Below are positions 9,651 through 18,741 of a stretch of DNA of 63,625 bases, in pieces; the stretch's first letter is position 1; each line of letters starts with the position of its first letter. The notes under the pieces were generated by a model. That model had not been told where the DNA came from. It did no database searches and saw nothing but the letters and a program-made list of their open reading frames with translations. A program made the position numbers and the translations under genes. This DNA is from Rhodobacterales bacterium 52_120_T64 (lineage in GTDB: Bacteria > Pseudomonadota > Alphaproteobacteria > Rhodobacterales > Rhodobacteraceae): contig MABA01000001.1 of assembly GCA_002162875.1 (NCBI GenBank), forward strand, positions 1 through 63,625, read 5' to 3'.

Positions 9651-10189
9651 GTGGACCTGAATCTCTATCTATATATGCTTGAAATATCCGACCAGCTCGA
9701 AGTACTTTCCTATTTTTCTCCGGATATATTATTGAATTCGCTAGTTAAGAATGCACTACCTGCACTCCTTTTTTGGGCCCTCTGGCTTCTTCCGAATGAA
9801 GACAAAGCGGTCATCCGTCAAAAGCTGATCACCACTTTGTTTCTGGCAGCTACGGCTATATTTGTCGGGCGGACAGCAAATATGGCGTTACCATACAAAC
9901 TTCGGCCTATGTATGATCCAACGGTTGCACAAAACCCGGTCGTCAACGTCGATCTTTCCGGGTGGAGCGCATTTCCAAGCGATCATGCCGCGTTGTTTTT
10001 TTCGTTAGCGGCGTGTTTTCTTTGGATCAACCGATTTGCGGGAACGATAATACTATTGCATGCGGTGTTTATCGTCTCGATTCCCCGTATATTCTATACC
10101 CCTCACCGATATTCGTAACGATGCAGATCACGATAATGTTTGCGACAATGCGATTGGCTGCTTCAGGCATAGTATCGATGCTTGCGTAG
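9651..10189 (+). pseudogene. PAP2-family membrane phosphatase, frame broken before the last catalytic motif
   Basis: From GTG 9651 (or ATG 9675) the frame encodes a hydrophobic protein with the PAP2 C2 motif PSDHAAL near residue 109. The frame ends at 10118 immediately after PRIFYTPHRYS, where the C3 motif (Arg-x5-His-x3-Asp) should finish with Asp. The other frame continues for about 25 hydrophobic codons to 10189. A one- or two-base indel at about 10110 would explain this. The truncated product keeps the C3 His but loses the final Asp and the last membrane helix. Related enzymes dephosphorylate undecaprenyl-pyrophosphate or lipid phosphates. Confidence 0.65.
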
Positions 10190-10199
10190 AATCTACGGA

Positions 10200-10649
10200 T
10201 CAGGAAAAGGCTTTTGACAGGACTGAGCCCAGTTCTGAAGCGTCCTCGTCTGTAAAGGCATCCGGTTGGTTACTGTCGATGTCCAACACGGCGATTAGGT
10301 CACCTGTTGGGTTAAAAACCGGCAAGACAATTTCTGATTGGGTTGAACTGGCACAGGCGATGTGACCGTCAAATGCGTTAACATCTGCAACCCGTTGTGT
10401 TTTGCGCAATCGGGCTGCGGCACCACATACACCGCGGGAAAACGGGATGGTGAGGCAGCCGTGACCGCCTTGATAGGGGCCGATTTTCAGTAGCTCGGGG
10501 GCGGTTACGCGATAGAATCCGACCCAGTCGAAACGGGTATCGCTGTGGAACAATTCGCCAGCGATGGTGGCCATTAGGGCGATTTCGTCTGTCTCGCCAT
10601 CGCATAAGGATGTGATGCGGGCGCTGAGGTCTTGATAATTGACGGTCAT
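10200..10649 (-). CDS. msrC: Free methionine-(R)-sulfoxide reductase (GAF domain)
   Basis: The 149-residue single GAF-domain protein has all three redox cysteines of the fRMsr family: Cys65 (GHGCLTIPF), Cys75 (SRGVCG) and Cys99 (GHIACASSTQSEIVLP). It reduces free methionine-R-sulfoxide with thioredoxin as donor. Family length is normal. It is transcribed divergently from the DUF808 gene with about 75 bases between. Confidence 0.92.
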   Translation of the reverse strand: MTVNYQDLSARITSLCDGETDEIALMATIAGELFHSDTRFDWVGFYRVTAPELLKIGPYQGGHGCLTIPFSRGVCGAAARLRKTQRVADVNAFDGHIACASSTQSEIVLPVFNPTGDLIAVLDIDSNQPDAFTDEDASELGSVLSKAFS

Positions 10650-10723
10650 TGTATCGGTAATCTCTTGTGTGTCGGTTCTAAGGAAAATACCTTAGGCGCA
10701 AACAATTTAACAGGAGAATTCCT

Positions 10724-11683
10724 TTGAGTGGACTTTTGGCTCTTTTGGATGATGTAGCTGCGATTGCTAAGGTCGCGGCCTCCTCGCTTGACGATATTGC
10801 GGCGCAGGCGACAAAGGCGGGTACCAAAGCGGCGGCGCTGGTAATCGATGACGCCGCTGTGACGCCGCAGTACACGCACGGGTTCAAGGCGGACCGCGAG
10901 CTACCGATAGTCTGGCGAATTGCCAAAGGGTCAATTCGCAACAAGCTGTTGATTTTGCTACCTGCGGGGTTGTTTTTATCGTCATTCGCATCGTGGGCGA
11001 TTACGCCATTGTTGATGATGGGCGGGATGTATTTGTGCTTTGAGGGTGCCGAGAAAGTTTTGCATAAATACCTGCACAGCGAAGCAGAACACGTTGTGAA
11101 GGAGTCCCATTCAGATCCGGCGCATTTGGAAGAGCAAAAGATTGCCGGAGCCATCAAGACAGACTTTATTCTGTCGGCCGAGATTATGACTGTATCACTG
11201 GCGGCCATTCCTGAAAGCAATATCTGGATGGAAGGGACGGTTCTTGCCGCTGTCGGTATCGGAATAACGGCGCTGGTTTACGGTGGTGTGGCGCTGATTG
11301 TTAAGGCAGATGACCTAGGGCTGTTTATGGCCCGACGCGGGAAGCTGCAGGTGACGCGAGCAACTGGGCGCGGAATTGTCCGGTTTATGCCAACGTTTAT
11401 GCACCTGCTAACGGTTGTCGGAACCGCGGCGATGTTGTGGGTTGGCGGCTCGATCATTATTCATGGCATGGAAGAGCTGGGTTTTGGCTGGTTACGTCAC
11501 ACCATTCACAACTGGTCGATTGCTTTGGGACATCTAACGCCTTGGGTTTCTGGTGCGGTCGAGTGGACCGCATCAGCGTTGATGGATGGCATTTTCGGCA
11601 TTGCGGTCGGGGCGGCGATTATTCCGTTGGAGTCCAAGGTAATCGCGCCATTATGGGCGAAGGTGTCAACGCTTAAGGGCTGA
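10724..11683 (+). CDS. DUF808 (YedI-like) inner-membrane protein
   Basis: The 319-residue product starts MSGLLALLDDVAAIAKVAASSLDD, the hallmark of DUF808, and has several membrane segments and the LCFEGAEKV motif. The start is TTG 10724 with AGGAGA six bases before. No biochemical role has been established for the family; YedI of E. coli is a proposed transporter-like membrane protein. Monocistronic, as the next gene converges. Confidence 0.9.
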   Translation: MSGLLALLDDVAAIAKVAASSLDDIAAQATKAGTKAAALVIDDAAVTPQYTHGFKADRELPIVWRIAKGSIRNKLLILLPAGLFLSSFASWAITPLLMMGGMYLCFEGAEKVLHKYLHSEAEHVVKESHSDPAHLEEQKIAGAIKTDFILSAEIMTVSLAAIPESNIWMEGTVLAAVGIGITALVYGGVALIVKADDLGLFMARRGKLQVTRATGRGIVRFMPTFMHLLTVVGTAAMLWVGGSIIIHGMEELGFGWLRHTIHNWSIALGHLTPWVSGAVEWTASALMDGIFGIAVGAAIIPLESKVIAPLWAKVSTLKG

Positions 11684-11709
11684 AATTGAGTATTTAGGAA
11701 AAAGAGAAG

Positions 11710-12270
11710 TTAAGTCGTATAGGTCAGGATCGTGATTGTGGTATCACCGTACGAGCGCACGTCTAATGTTTTGAACCCTTTAGGAGGGCTGATCGCACGG
11801 TTTTCTTCCCAGACGACTAGTGCGCCGTTTTCTATCCAATTACCCTCGATACAAGCGGCGAGGGCTTTTTCGCCCAGCGCCTTGCCGTAAGGCGGGTCGA
11901 GGAAAATTAAGTTGAAAGGTTGGGTTCGGTTCTCTCCCAGTTTAGTAGCGTTGCGGCGGTAGATTTTAGTTTGATCGCGTACGTTTAGAGTCTGGATGTT
12001 CTGTTTTATCAGCGCGTTGGCTTTGTTCCCGTCATCGACGAATTGCACGGATGTTGCACCTCGACTGAGGGCCTCTAGGCCTAGCGCGCCGCTGCCTGCG
12101 AACAGATCAAGCACGTTTGAGCCTTCGATTTCGGGGTAATTTCCGTGTGTTAACACGTTGAAAAGGCTCTCGCGGACGCGGTCTGTAGTCGGGCGCAGAT
12201 GGGCGCCCTCGTCTCCTTTACCGACGTTGGCGAGGGCTGTACTTTTATATTTCCCACCAATAATACGCAT
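11710..12270 (-). CDS. rsmD: 16S rRNA (guanine(966)-N2)-methyltransferase
   Basis: At 186 residues it matches RsmD in length and motifs: MRIIGGKYK at the start, SAM-binding DLFAGSGALGLEALSRG (55-71) and catalytic DPPYG (125-129). It methylates G966 of 16S rRNA in the assembled 30S subunit. The start overlaps the preceding oxidoreductase stop by one base (TAATG). It is the last gene of the mutS operon. Confidence 0.95.
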   Translation of the reverse strand: MRIIGGKYKSTALANVGKGDEGAHLRPTTDRVRESLFNVLTHGNYPEIEGSNVLDLFAGSGALGLEALSRGATSVQFVDDGNKANALIKQNIQTLNVRDQTKIYRRNATKLGENRTQPFNLIFLDPPYGKALGEKALAACIEGNWIENGALVVWEENRAISPPKGFKTLDVRSYGDTTITILTYTT

Positions 12271-13475
12271 TATAGTAGTGTTTTCATGTCAATGTCAGAA
12301 TTAGCAACCGCATCTGGATCCGGTGATTTTCCCGCTTCGATCAGACGTTTGCCGACCATATAGGCGCGGGGGTCGTTCATCGCGTCAACTGCCAGAAGTT
12401 TGTTCCCTTTGAAATACCAGAATGATGTCGCACTATCGGTTTTGCGGCTGACCACGCGGTCGTAGCCGGAGTTGAGCCCGGCAATTTGCAGTTTTACATC
12501 GTATTGGTCGGACCAGAACCAGGGTTTCGCACGGTATTCGGCATCGCTGCCAAGCATCGCAGCAGCAGTCGCTTCGGCTTGCTCGATAGCATTGGGTACG
12601 CTTTCGAGGCGGATACGTTCTTCTTTATAGGGAAAGCTGGCGCAATCTCCAGCGGCGAAAATTGACTGGTCAGAAGTGCGTCCGTGTTCGTCTACTTTGA
12701 TGCCATTATCGATGACTAATCCAGCGGCCTTGGCCAAGCTAAACGAGGGTCTAATTCCAACACCGACAACAACGAAATCAATTTCGAGTTCAGTTCCGTC
12801 GGTTAACGTGGCCGAAGTTACTTGCCCGTCACGCCCGTTCAGCGAAGCAAGGCCAACACCTTCACGGATATCTACGCCACGTTTGGCGTGGAGGGAGCGA
12901 AAATATTCCGAGGTTTCGGGCGCTGCCACCCTTTGCAAAATACGGTCGGCCATCTCGACCAGCACCACGTTAACCCCACGGGTTGCAGCCACGGCCGCCG
13001 CTTCTAGACCGATGTAACCACCGCCAACGATTAAGGCGCGTTTGCCTTTGACGAAATCGGGGGCCATGGCATCAGCATCGGCCAGCGTGCGGACTGTGTA
13101 AACGCCGCCCAGATCGCCACCGATCGAAGCCGGCAATCGTATCGGATCGGACCCTGTGGTCAGGGCCAGTTGATCATAGTTCAGCACCTCGCTCGTGTTG
13201 AGCGTTACTGTCTTAGCGGCGCGGTCAATCTCTGTGACCTGTACGCCAAGGCGCAAGTTGATGTTTTGGTCGCCGTAGAAAGCCTCGGGGCGCAGGAATA
13301 GACGTTCGACATCCATCTGACCTAGCATATATTTTTTGGATAGTGGCGGGCGTTGATAGGGTGGCACCGGTTCCCCGCCGATCAACGTAATGTCACCCGA
13401 GAACCCAAGTGTTCGCAGCTTAACCACCAGTGAAGATCCGGCTTGCCCCGCACCAATAACGATAATTCCAGCCAT
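12270..13475 (-). CDS. FAD-dependent NAD(P)H:ferredoxin-type oxidoreductase
   Basis: A 401-residue pyridine-nucleotide-disulfide oxidoreductase of the putidaredoxin/rubredoxin reductase type. It has N-terminal FAD fold GAGQAGSS (about 7-14), PPYQRPPLSK, the NAD(P)H fold GGGYIGLEAAA (about 151-161), the second FAD site IFAAGDCA and a C-terminal reductase domain. No redox-active CxxxxC is seen, as expected for ferredoxin reductases. Its electron acceptor is not encoded nearby. It sits between phhB (3-base gap) and rsmD (overlap) in the mutS operon. Confidence 0.9.
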   Translation of the reverse strand: MAGIIVIGAGQAGSSLVVKLRTLGFSGDITLIGGEPVPPYQRPPLSKKYMLGQMDVERLFLRPEAFYGDQNINLRLGVQVTEIDRAAKTVTLNTSEVLNYDQLALTTGSDPIRLPASIGGDLGGVYTVRTLADADAMAPDFVKGKRALIVGGGYIGLEAAAVAATRGVNVVLVEMADRILQRVAAPETSEYFRSLHAKRGVDIREGVGLASLNGRDGQVTSATLTDGTELEIDFVVVGVGIRPSFSLAKAAGLVIDNGIKVDEHGRTSDQSIFAAGDCASFPYKEERIRLESVPNAIEQAEATAAAMLGSDAEYRAKPWFWSDQYDVKLQIAGLNSGYDRVVSRKTDSATSFWYFKGNKLLAVDAMNDPRAYMVGKRLIEAGKSPDPDAVANSDIDMKTLL

Positions 13476-13477
13476 AG

Positions 13478-13777
13478 TTATCCTGCCAATTGATCCATTT
13501 TTCGTGCCATTTTCACGTCGCGCATCGTAAATCCGTCCGCGTCGTGACTGGTTAACAGGACATCTATGGTGCGGTAAACGTTAAACCACTCGGGGTGGTG
13601 GTTCATTTTTTCGGCCCAGATGGCGACGCGGGACATCCAGCCGAAAGCCTCGACGAAATTCTTGAACTCAAAAGTCTTGGCTAGCGCGTCGCGGTCGGTT
13701 TGCAGTGTCCATCCGGCGGATTGGAGCGCGGGAAGGAATTCGGCCCGTTCGACTTCCGTTAATCGGGGTGATAACAT
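13478..13777 (-). CDS. phhB: Pterin-4a-carbinolamine dehydratase
   Basis: The 99-residue product has the PCD active-site block HHPEWFNVYRTIDVLLTSHD. It recycles 4a-hydroxy-tetrahydrobiopterin made by aromatic amino acid hydroxylases, although no hydroxylase is visible here. It is packed between the GNAT gene (1-base gap) and the FAD oxidoreductase (2-base gap), so it is surely co-transcribed. Confidence 0.92.
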   Translation of the reverse strand: MLSPRLTEVERAEFLPALQSAGWTLQTDRDALAKTFEFKNFVEAFGWMSRVAIWAEKMNHHPEWFNVYRTIDVLLTSHDADGFTMRDVKMARKMDQLAG

Positions 13778-13778
13778 C

Positions 13779-14933
13779 TTAACCTCCTGATTTCTTGAAG
13801 GGTCCGATTGCGGCGAGGAATTCTATATCCTCATCCACGGCTGCGCGTTCGTCCATTAAGAACTGGTTAACAGCGCGTTCAAACCCCTCATCACCGATCC
13901 AGTGTAAGGAATAAACCGGGCTAGGCATATAGCCGCGCGCGAGTTTGTGTTCCCCTTGAGCGCCGGCCTCGACCCGTGAAAGGCGGTTGGCGATGGCGTA
14001 ATCGATGGCCTGATAATAGCAGAGTTCGAAGTGCAAATAGGCATGATCTTCGGCGCAACCCCAGTAGCGGCCAAACAGTGTTTCGCCGCCGATCAAATTC
14101 AGGGCGCCAGCGATGTAGTGGCCGTCACGTTTGGCCAAGACAAGCAATATATCGTCCCGAAGGGTCTGCTGGGCTATGTTGAAGAATTCGCGGGTCAGGT
14201 ACGGGGTCCCCCACTTCCGCGCGCCGGTATCTTGATAGAATTGCCAGAAAGCGTCCCAGTGTTCGGCTTGGATTTGATCACCCGTCAGTTGGATGATTTC
14301 GCCGCCAAACGATTGTGCAAGTCGACGTTCTTTGCGGATCATTTTGCGTTTACGGCTGGAAAGTTTGGAGAGGAACGCGTCGAAATCTTCATATCCGCCG
14401 TTCTCCCAGTGAAATTGTTGCCCAATTCGCTGCATCAAGCCGAATCTTGGGCCGAGGGAGTATTCGTCCTCGGTGCAAAATGTGATGTGGAAGGAAGAAA
14501 CGTGGTTTTCCTCCGCGATTTGCATGGCCGAGGTGAGCAGTGCACCTGTGGCGAGCTCCGCATGTTCTGGTTTCACAAGTAACCGTGGTCCCGTCGCAGG
14601 TGTGAAGGGCACTGCACATTGAAGTTTCGGGTAGTATCGCCCGCCGGCACGTTCATATGCGCCCGCCCAAGCGTGGTCGAAAACGTATTCCCCTTGCGAA
14701 TGGCCTTTAGCGTATAGCGGCATAATCCCAATGATTTCGCCATCCAATCGCGCGATTAGATGGCGGGGTGCCCAGCCCGTTCCATCGCCAACGGATCCGC
14801 TTTCCTCCAGCGCTAGCAAAAACCGGTGCGTTGTGAATGGGTCTTTTCCATCGGTGCAGGCGTCCCAATCGGCGGCTGGGATTGTGGCAATGTTGCCGAT
14901 TACGCTGACCTCGATTTTTGCGGAATCGGACAT
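13779..14933 (-). CDS. GNAT/FemAB-like N-acetyltransferase (COG3146 type)
   Basis: A 384-residue protein of the family annotated as DUF482/peptidogalycan biosysnthesis-like. It has an N-terminal substrate-like half, then the FHWENGGYEDFDAFLSKLSS and KRKMIRKERR region, and a C-terminal acyl-CoA fold with GRYWGCAEDHAYLHFELCYY. The acyl acceptor is unknown. The start ATG overlaps the mutS stop by one base (TAATG), making translation coupled to mutS. Confidence 0.85.
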   Translation of the reverse strand: MSDSAKIEVSVIGNIATIPAADWDACTDGKDPFTTHRFLLALEESGSVGDGTGWAPRHLIARLDGEIIGIMPLYAKGHSQGEYVFDHAWAGAYERAGGRYYPKLQCAVPFTPATGPRLLVKPEHAELATGALLTSAMQIAEENHVSSFHITFCTEDEYSLGPRFGLMQRIGQQFHWENGGYEDFDAFLSKLSSRKRKMIRKERRLAQSFGGEIIQLTGDQIQAEHWDAFWQFYQDTGARKWGTPYLTREFFNIAQQTLRDDILLVLAKRDGHYIAGALNLIGGETLFGRYWGCAEDHAYLHFELCYYQAIDYAIANRLSRVEAGAQGEHKLARGYMPSPVYSLHWIGDEGFERAVNQFLMDERAAVDEDIEFLAAIGPFKKSGG

Positions 14934-17581
14934 TATTCGTCCAGCATTTCGCGCAAGGAATAGACCAGCGCGAGGGCCTCGCGGGCGGTTAGTTCATCGG
15001 GGTGAATATCGCGCAATCGGTCTTCGACTTCGGATGGTTTCGCTGGCCGTGAGATAGGCGCTGCGGTTACGCTGAAAAGCGGGAGGTCGTCGATAAGGGT
15101 TTCAGTCTTGCCCCCTCCGTCACGGTCTTTTTGTTCCAATGCATCCAAAACGGTGCGGGCGCGCTCGATTACCGCTGGTGGCAGACCTGCAAGTTTGGCG
15201 ACCTGCACGCCGTAAGATCGGTCCGCCGCGCCTTCGCGTACTTCATGTAGGAATATCACGTCGCCCTCCCATTCGCGCACGGCAACGGTGGCGTTTTTGA
15301 GGCCGGAAAGTTTGGCTGTCAGGGCGGACAGTTCGTGATAATGCGTCGCGAACAGTGTCCGGCAATGGTTAACGTCGTGTAGGTGTTCCAGTGTTGCCCA
15401 CGCGATAGAAAGGCCGTCATATGTGGCCGTTCCACGCCCGATTTCGTCGAGGATAACCAGTGCGCGGTCCCCCGCCTGATTAAGAATCGCAGCGGTTTCC
15501 ACCATTTCAACCATAAATGTTGACCGCCCACGCGCGAGGTCATCTGCTGCGCCGACACGGGAAAATAGTTGGTCAATCACGCCAATTTGGGCTGAAGCAG
15601 CGGGAACATATGCGCCCATCTGGGCCAATAAGGCGATCAATGCATTTTGGCGAAGGAATGTCGATTTACCGGCCATGTTCGGGCCTGTCAGCAACCAAAC
15701 AGGGCGGCTACTGCTTTCGCCAGCAGTCAGGTCGCAATCATTGGCCACGAACGATTCCCCCGTACGACGAAGTGCTTGTTCGACGACTGGATGGCGTCCA
15801 CCCTCGATATCGAATGAACGCGAGGCGTCCATTTGCGGCCGCACCCAGTTTTCACCGACCGCGATATCGGCAAGGGCTGTGGCCAAGTCGGTTTCGGCCA
15901 ACGCTTTCGCGGCTTGGGCGATTCGGGCAGCCTCAACCATGATCGCGCCGCGCAGCATGTTGAAGATGGTTTTCTCGATCTCCAACGCCCGCCCGCCGGC
16001 GTTCAGGATTTTGGTTTCCATTTCGGATAGTGGAACAGTGGTGAAACGCACTTGGTTGGCGGTGGTTTGGCGGTGGATGAACGTTTCAGACAACGGTTCC
16101 GACAACATCTTTTCGGCGTGGCTGGCGGGGGTTTCAACGAAATACCCCAGCACGTTGTTATGTTTGATTTTGATCGCGCTGATGCCCGTCAGCGCGGCGT
16201 ATTCCGCCTGCATCGCGGCGATCACGCTGCGGCCTTCGTCGCGCAGTTTTCGGGCTTGGTCTAATTCATCATTAAACTCGGCGGCAACAAATCCACCGTC
16301 GCGGGCCAGCAATGGAGGCTCGTCAATTAGCGCGTTGTCGAGCAGACCCACCAGATCTTTGTGGCCTGTCATATCGTCCGCGGCGCGTTGCAGCACGTCC
16401 GGCAAGGCACCGGCGAGTGATGCCGACAACGCCCCCGCTTGTGCAAGACCGCTGCGCAATGCGGCGATGTCTCGAGGGCCGCCTCTGTCTAAGGCCAGAC
16501 GCGAGAGGGAGCGTTCCATGTCAGGGGCTTGGCGCAATGTTTCGCGGGTGTCTTCCGCTACTGCGCGATTGTCGACGAAGTGTTGTACGCCATCGTGGCG
16601 GGCGTTAATTGTACCCAGATCGGTGGAGGGGCTGGTTAAGCGGGTTGCTAGTAAACGCGCACCGCCGCCAGTGATCGTCCTGTCGATCGTGGCTAGCAAC
16701 GAACCGCCGCGTTCGCCGGAAAGGTTGCGGATTAGTTCAAGGTTACGACGGGTTGCGGCGTCAATTTGCACCGTTCCGCCCTGGCTTTCTTTAACCGGCG
16801 GGCGCAGCAGTGGCAGCTTTCCGCGTTGGGTTATGTCGAGGTAATCGACAATTGCACCCATTGCGGCGATTTCGGATCGCTCGAAGTTTCCGAAAGCGTC
16901 GAGCGATTTGATTTTGAACAGGTCGGTCAAGCGACCCTCGGCGGCGGTGGAATCGAAGCTGGCGGAAGAAAGCGGGGTTAGTGCCGCGCCGGATTCTTCG
17001 ACTGTCTCGCGTAAAGTTTCGGCTACGGACTCTGGTGCCAACACTTCGCGCGAGGCAAGACGGGCGAGGCTTGGGCCCAGCGTCACCCGTGTAACCGGTG
17101 CTACGTGAAAATCGCCGGTGGAGACATCCACCCAGCTTATCGCCATTTCGCCGCGCACGTCCGCAATAGCGGCGAGATAATTGTGCGCGCGCGCGTCCAG
17201 CAGTGAATCCTCGGTCAAGGTTCCGGGGGTTACCAGCCTTGTAACATCACGTTTGACGATTGCCTTATAGCCGCGCTTTTTGGCCTCGGCCGGGCTTTCC
17301 ATCTGCTCCGTCACGGCGACGCGAAAACCCTTGCGGATCAGCGTCAGCAAGTATCCTTCAGCCGCATGATGCGGGACGCCGCACATGGCGATGTCTTTGC
17401 CTTCGTGTTTGCCACGTTTGGTCAAGGCGATGTCTAGAGCGGCGGCGGCGGCCACGGCGTCATCGAAGAACATCTCGTAGAAATCGCCCATGCGATAGAA
17501 CAACAGCGCATCGGGATATCGCGCTTTAATTTCTAGATACTGCGCCATCATGGGCGTAACCGTATTGTCTTTTGCAGCCAT
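14933..17581 (-). CDS. mutS: DNA mismatch repair protein MutS
   Basis: The 882-residue product contains the mismatch-reading Phe-x-Glu in MGDFYEMFFDDA near residue 35, a connector and lever region, and the ABC-type ATPase with Walker A GPNMAGKST, Walker B ILDEIGRGT and the ATHYHEL switch. It recognises base mismatches and recruits MutL. The ATG at 17581 (MAAKDNTVTPMM) was chosen over an upstream extension lacking homology. First gene of a five-gene operon ending in rsmD. Confidence 0.96.
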   Translation of the reverse strand: MAAKDNTVTPMMAQYLEIKARYPDALLFYRMGDFYEMFFDDAVAAAAALDIALTKRGKHEGKDIAMCGVPHHAAEGYLLTLIRKGFRVAVTEQMESPAEAKKRGYKAIVKRDVTRLVTPGTLTEDSLLDARAHNYLAAIADVRGEMAISWVDVSTGDFHVAPVTRVTLGPSLARLASREVLAPESVAETLRETVEESGAALTPLSSASFDSTAAEGRLTDLFKIKSLDAFGNFERSEIAAMGAIVDYLDITQRGKLPLLRPPVKESQGGTVQIDAATRRNLELIRNLSGERGGSLLATIDRTITGGGARLLATRLTSPSTDLGTINARHDGVQHFVDNRAVAEDTRETLRQAPDMERSLSRLALDRGGPRDIAALRSGLAQAGALSASLAGALPDVLQRAADDMTGHKDLVGLLDNALIDEPPLLARDGGFVAAEFNDELDQARKLRDEGRSVIAAMQAEYAALTGISAIKIKHNNVLGYFVETPASHAEKMLSEPLSETFIHRQTTANQVRFTTVPLSEMETKILNAGGRALEIEKTIFNMLRGAIMVEAARIAQAAKALAETDLATALADIAVGENWVRPQMDASRSFDIEGGRHPVVEQALRRTGESFVANDCDLTAGESSSRPVWLLTGPNMAGKSTFLRQNALIALLAQMGAYVPAASAQIGVIDQLFSRVGAADDLARGRSTFMVEMVETAAILNQAGDRALVILDEIGRGTATYDGLSIAWATLEHLHDVNHCRTLFATHYHELSALTAKLSGLKNATVAVREWEGDVIFLHEVREGAADRSYGVQVAKLAGLPPAVIERARTVLDALEQKDRDGGGKTETLIDDLPLFSVTAAPISRPAKPSEVEDRLRDIHPDELTAREALALVYSLREMLDE

Positions 17582-17675
17582 GTGCGATGCAGCCCCTAAG
17601 CGTTGATTGTTCGGGATTTCTAGCACGCCAATGCGGATTGTGGAACCACTTGCGAAGAGGTGAGCGACGTAATAC

Positions 17676-17692
17676 TTTAGAATCATTCCAAA
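17676..17692 (+). promoter_or_regulatory. Irr-type iron control element (ICE box) before mbfA
   Basis: TTTAGAA-TCA-TTCCAAA matches the alphaproteobacterial Irr consensus TTTAGAAnnnTTCTAAA except for one base. It ends 10 bases before the mbfA ATG, so it would overlap the promoter or leader and suit repression of the iron exporter under iron limitation by Irr. The motif match is seen; the regulation is inferred from known mbfA genes. Confidence 0.7.
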
Positions 17693-17702
17693 GAGGTGAC
17701 CC

Positions 17703-18677
17703 ATGTTACAATCGTTCACGAACCGCCGTAATTTCAAAGACCTGTCCGAAGCCGAGGTGCTTGCACTGGCGATCTCGTCCGAGGAGGACGATGCGCGGAT
17801 TTATCGAACTTATGCAAATGAATTGCGCGGAAATTACCCGGCAACAGCGGCAGTTTTTGACGAGATGGCGTTGGAGGAAAATGAGCATCGTAAGATACTG
17901 ATTGATGCGTTCACCACCCGTTTTGGCGACGTTATTCCACTTATCCGGCGTGAACACGTCGCGGGGTATTATAATCGCAGCCCAGTTTGGCTGGTGCAAA
18001 ACCTTGGGTTGGAACGTATCCGCGAAGAAGCCCAAAAAATGGAGCGTGACGCGCAGAATTTTTACCTGACCGCCGCCGGGCGATCTTCTGATCCTGCGAC
18101 ACGCAAACTTTTGGGGGATTTGGCCGAAGCCGAAGGCCAACATGAACAATCCGCGGCTCGTATGTCGGTTGATCTGGATTCGGATGGCGGTGACTCTGAA
18201 AAAGCCAGCGCGCACCGTCAGTTCGTACTAACATGGGTGCAACCGGGGCTGGCAGGTCTGATGGATGGCTCGGTTTCCACTCTTGCTCCGATATTTGCCA
18301 CGGCGTTTGCTACGCAAGATCCAAAGACGACATTGTTGGTTGGTTTGGCAGCATCAATCGGGGCCGGTATCTCGATGGGGTTTACCGAAGCGGCGCATGA
18401 TGACGGTGTGATCTCGGGTCGTGGCGCGCCTTGGAAACGCGGTCTGGCGTCGGGGATTATGACGACGCTGGGTGGTTTGGGCCATGCGCTGCCGTATCTG
18501 ATCGCGGACTTCTGGACGGCAACATTTATCGCATTCTTCGTTGTTTTCGTTGAACTGTGGGCGATTGCGTGGATTCAGAACCGGTATATGGAAACATCGT
18601 TCAGCAAGGCCATTTTTCAGGTCGTTCTAGGCGGCGGGTTGGTGCTGGCCGTCGGAATTCTTATTGGGGGCGGGTAG
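17703..18677 (+). CDS. mbfA: Membrane-bound ferritin / iron exporter MbfA
   Basis: A 324-residue fusion of an N-terminal ferritin-like four-helix domain (about 1-150) with iron-binding Glu/His motifs SSEEDDARIY, ALEENEH and EAEGQHE, and a C-terminal VIT1/CCC1-type membrane domain (about 160-324). In rhizobia and Agrobacterium this protein exports iron and protects against peroxide. The ATG at 17703 follows GAGGTGA closely. It is divergent from mutS with an Irr box just upstream. Length and domain order are normal. Confidence 0.93.
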   Translation: MLQSFTNRRNFKDLSEAEVLALAISSEEDDARIYRTYANELRGNYPATAAVFDEMALEENEHRKILIDAFTTRFGDVIPLIRREHVAGYYNRSPVWLVQNLGLERIREEAQKMERDAQNFYLTAAGRSSDPATRKLLGDLAEAEGQHEQSAARMSVDLDSDGGDSEKASAHRQFVLTWVQPGLAGLMDGSVSTLAPIFATAFATQDPKTTLLVGLAASIGAGISMGFTEAAHDDGVISGRGAPWKRGLASGIMTTLGGLGHALPYLIADFWTATFIAFFVVFVELWAIAWIQNRYMETSFSKAIFQVVLGGGLVLAVGILIGGG

Positions 18678-18707
18678 GTTGTAGTCGGCTCAGACTCTTC
18701 GTAAGGT

Positions 18708-18719
18708 TTGGTTAACCAA
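18708..18719. promoter_or_regulatory. 12-bp perfect palindrome before maeB
   Basis: TTGGTTAACCAA is a perfect inverted repeat 22 bases before the maeB ATG, between mbfA and maeB. It could be an operator. No known regulator can be named, and short palindromes also arise by chance. Confidence 0.3.
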
Positions 18720-18741
18720 TCATAAGCCTGAAGGTAGAGAT

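Noticed and set aside
15675-16844. Long plus-strand open frame of 389 codons
   Set aside because: It is antisense to mutS and shows the Ala/Arg/Ser-rich composition of a shadow frame.
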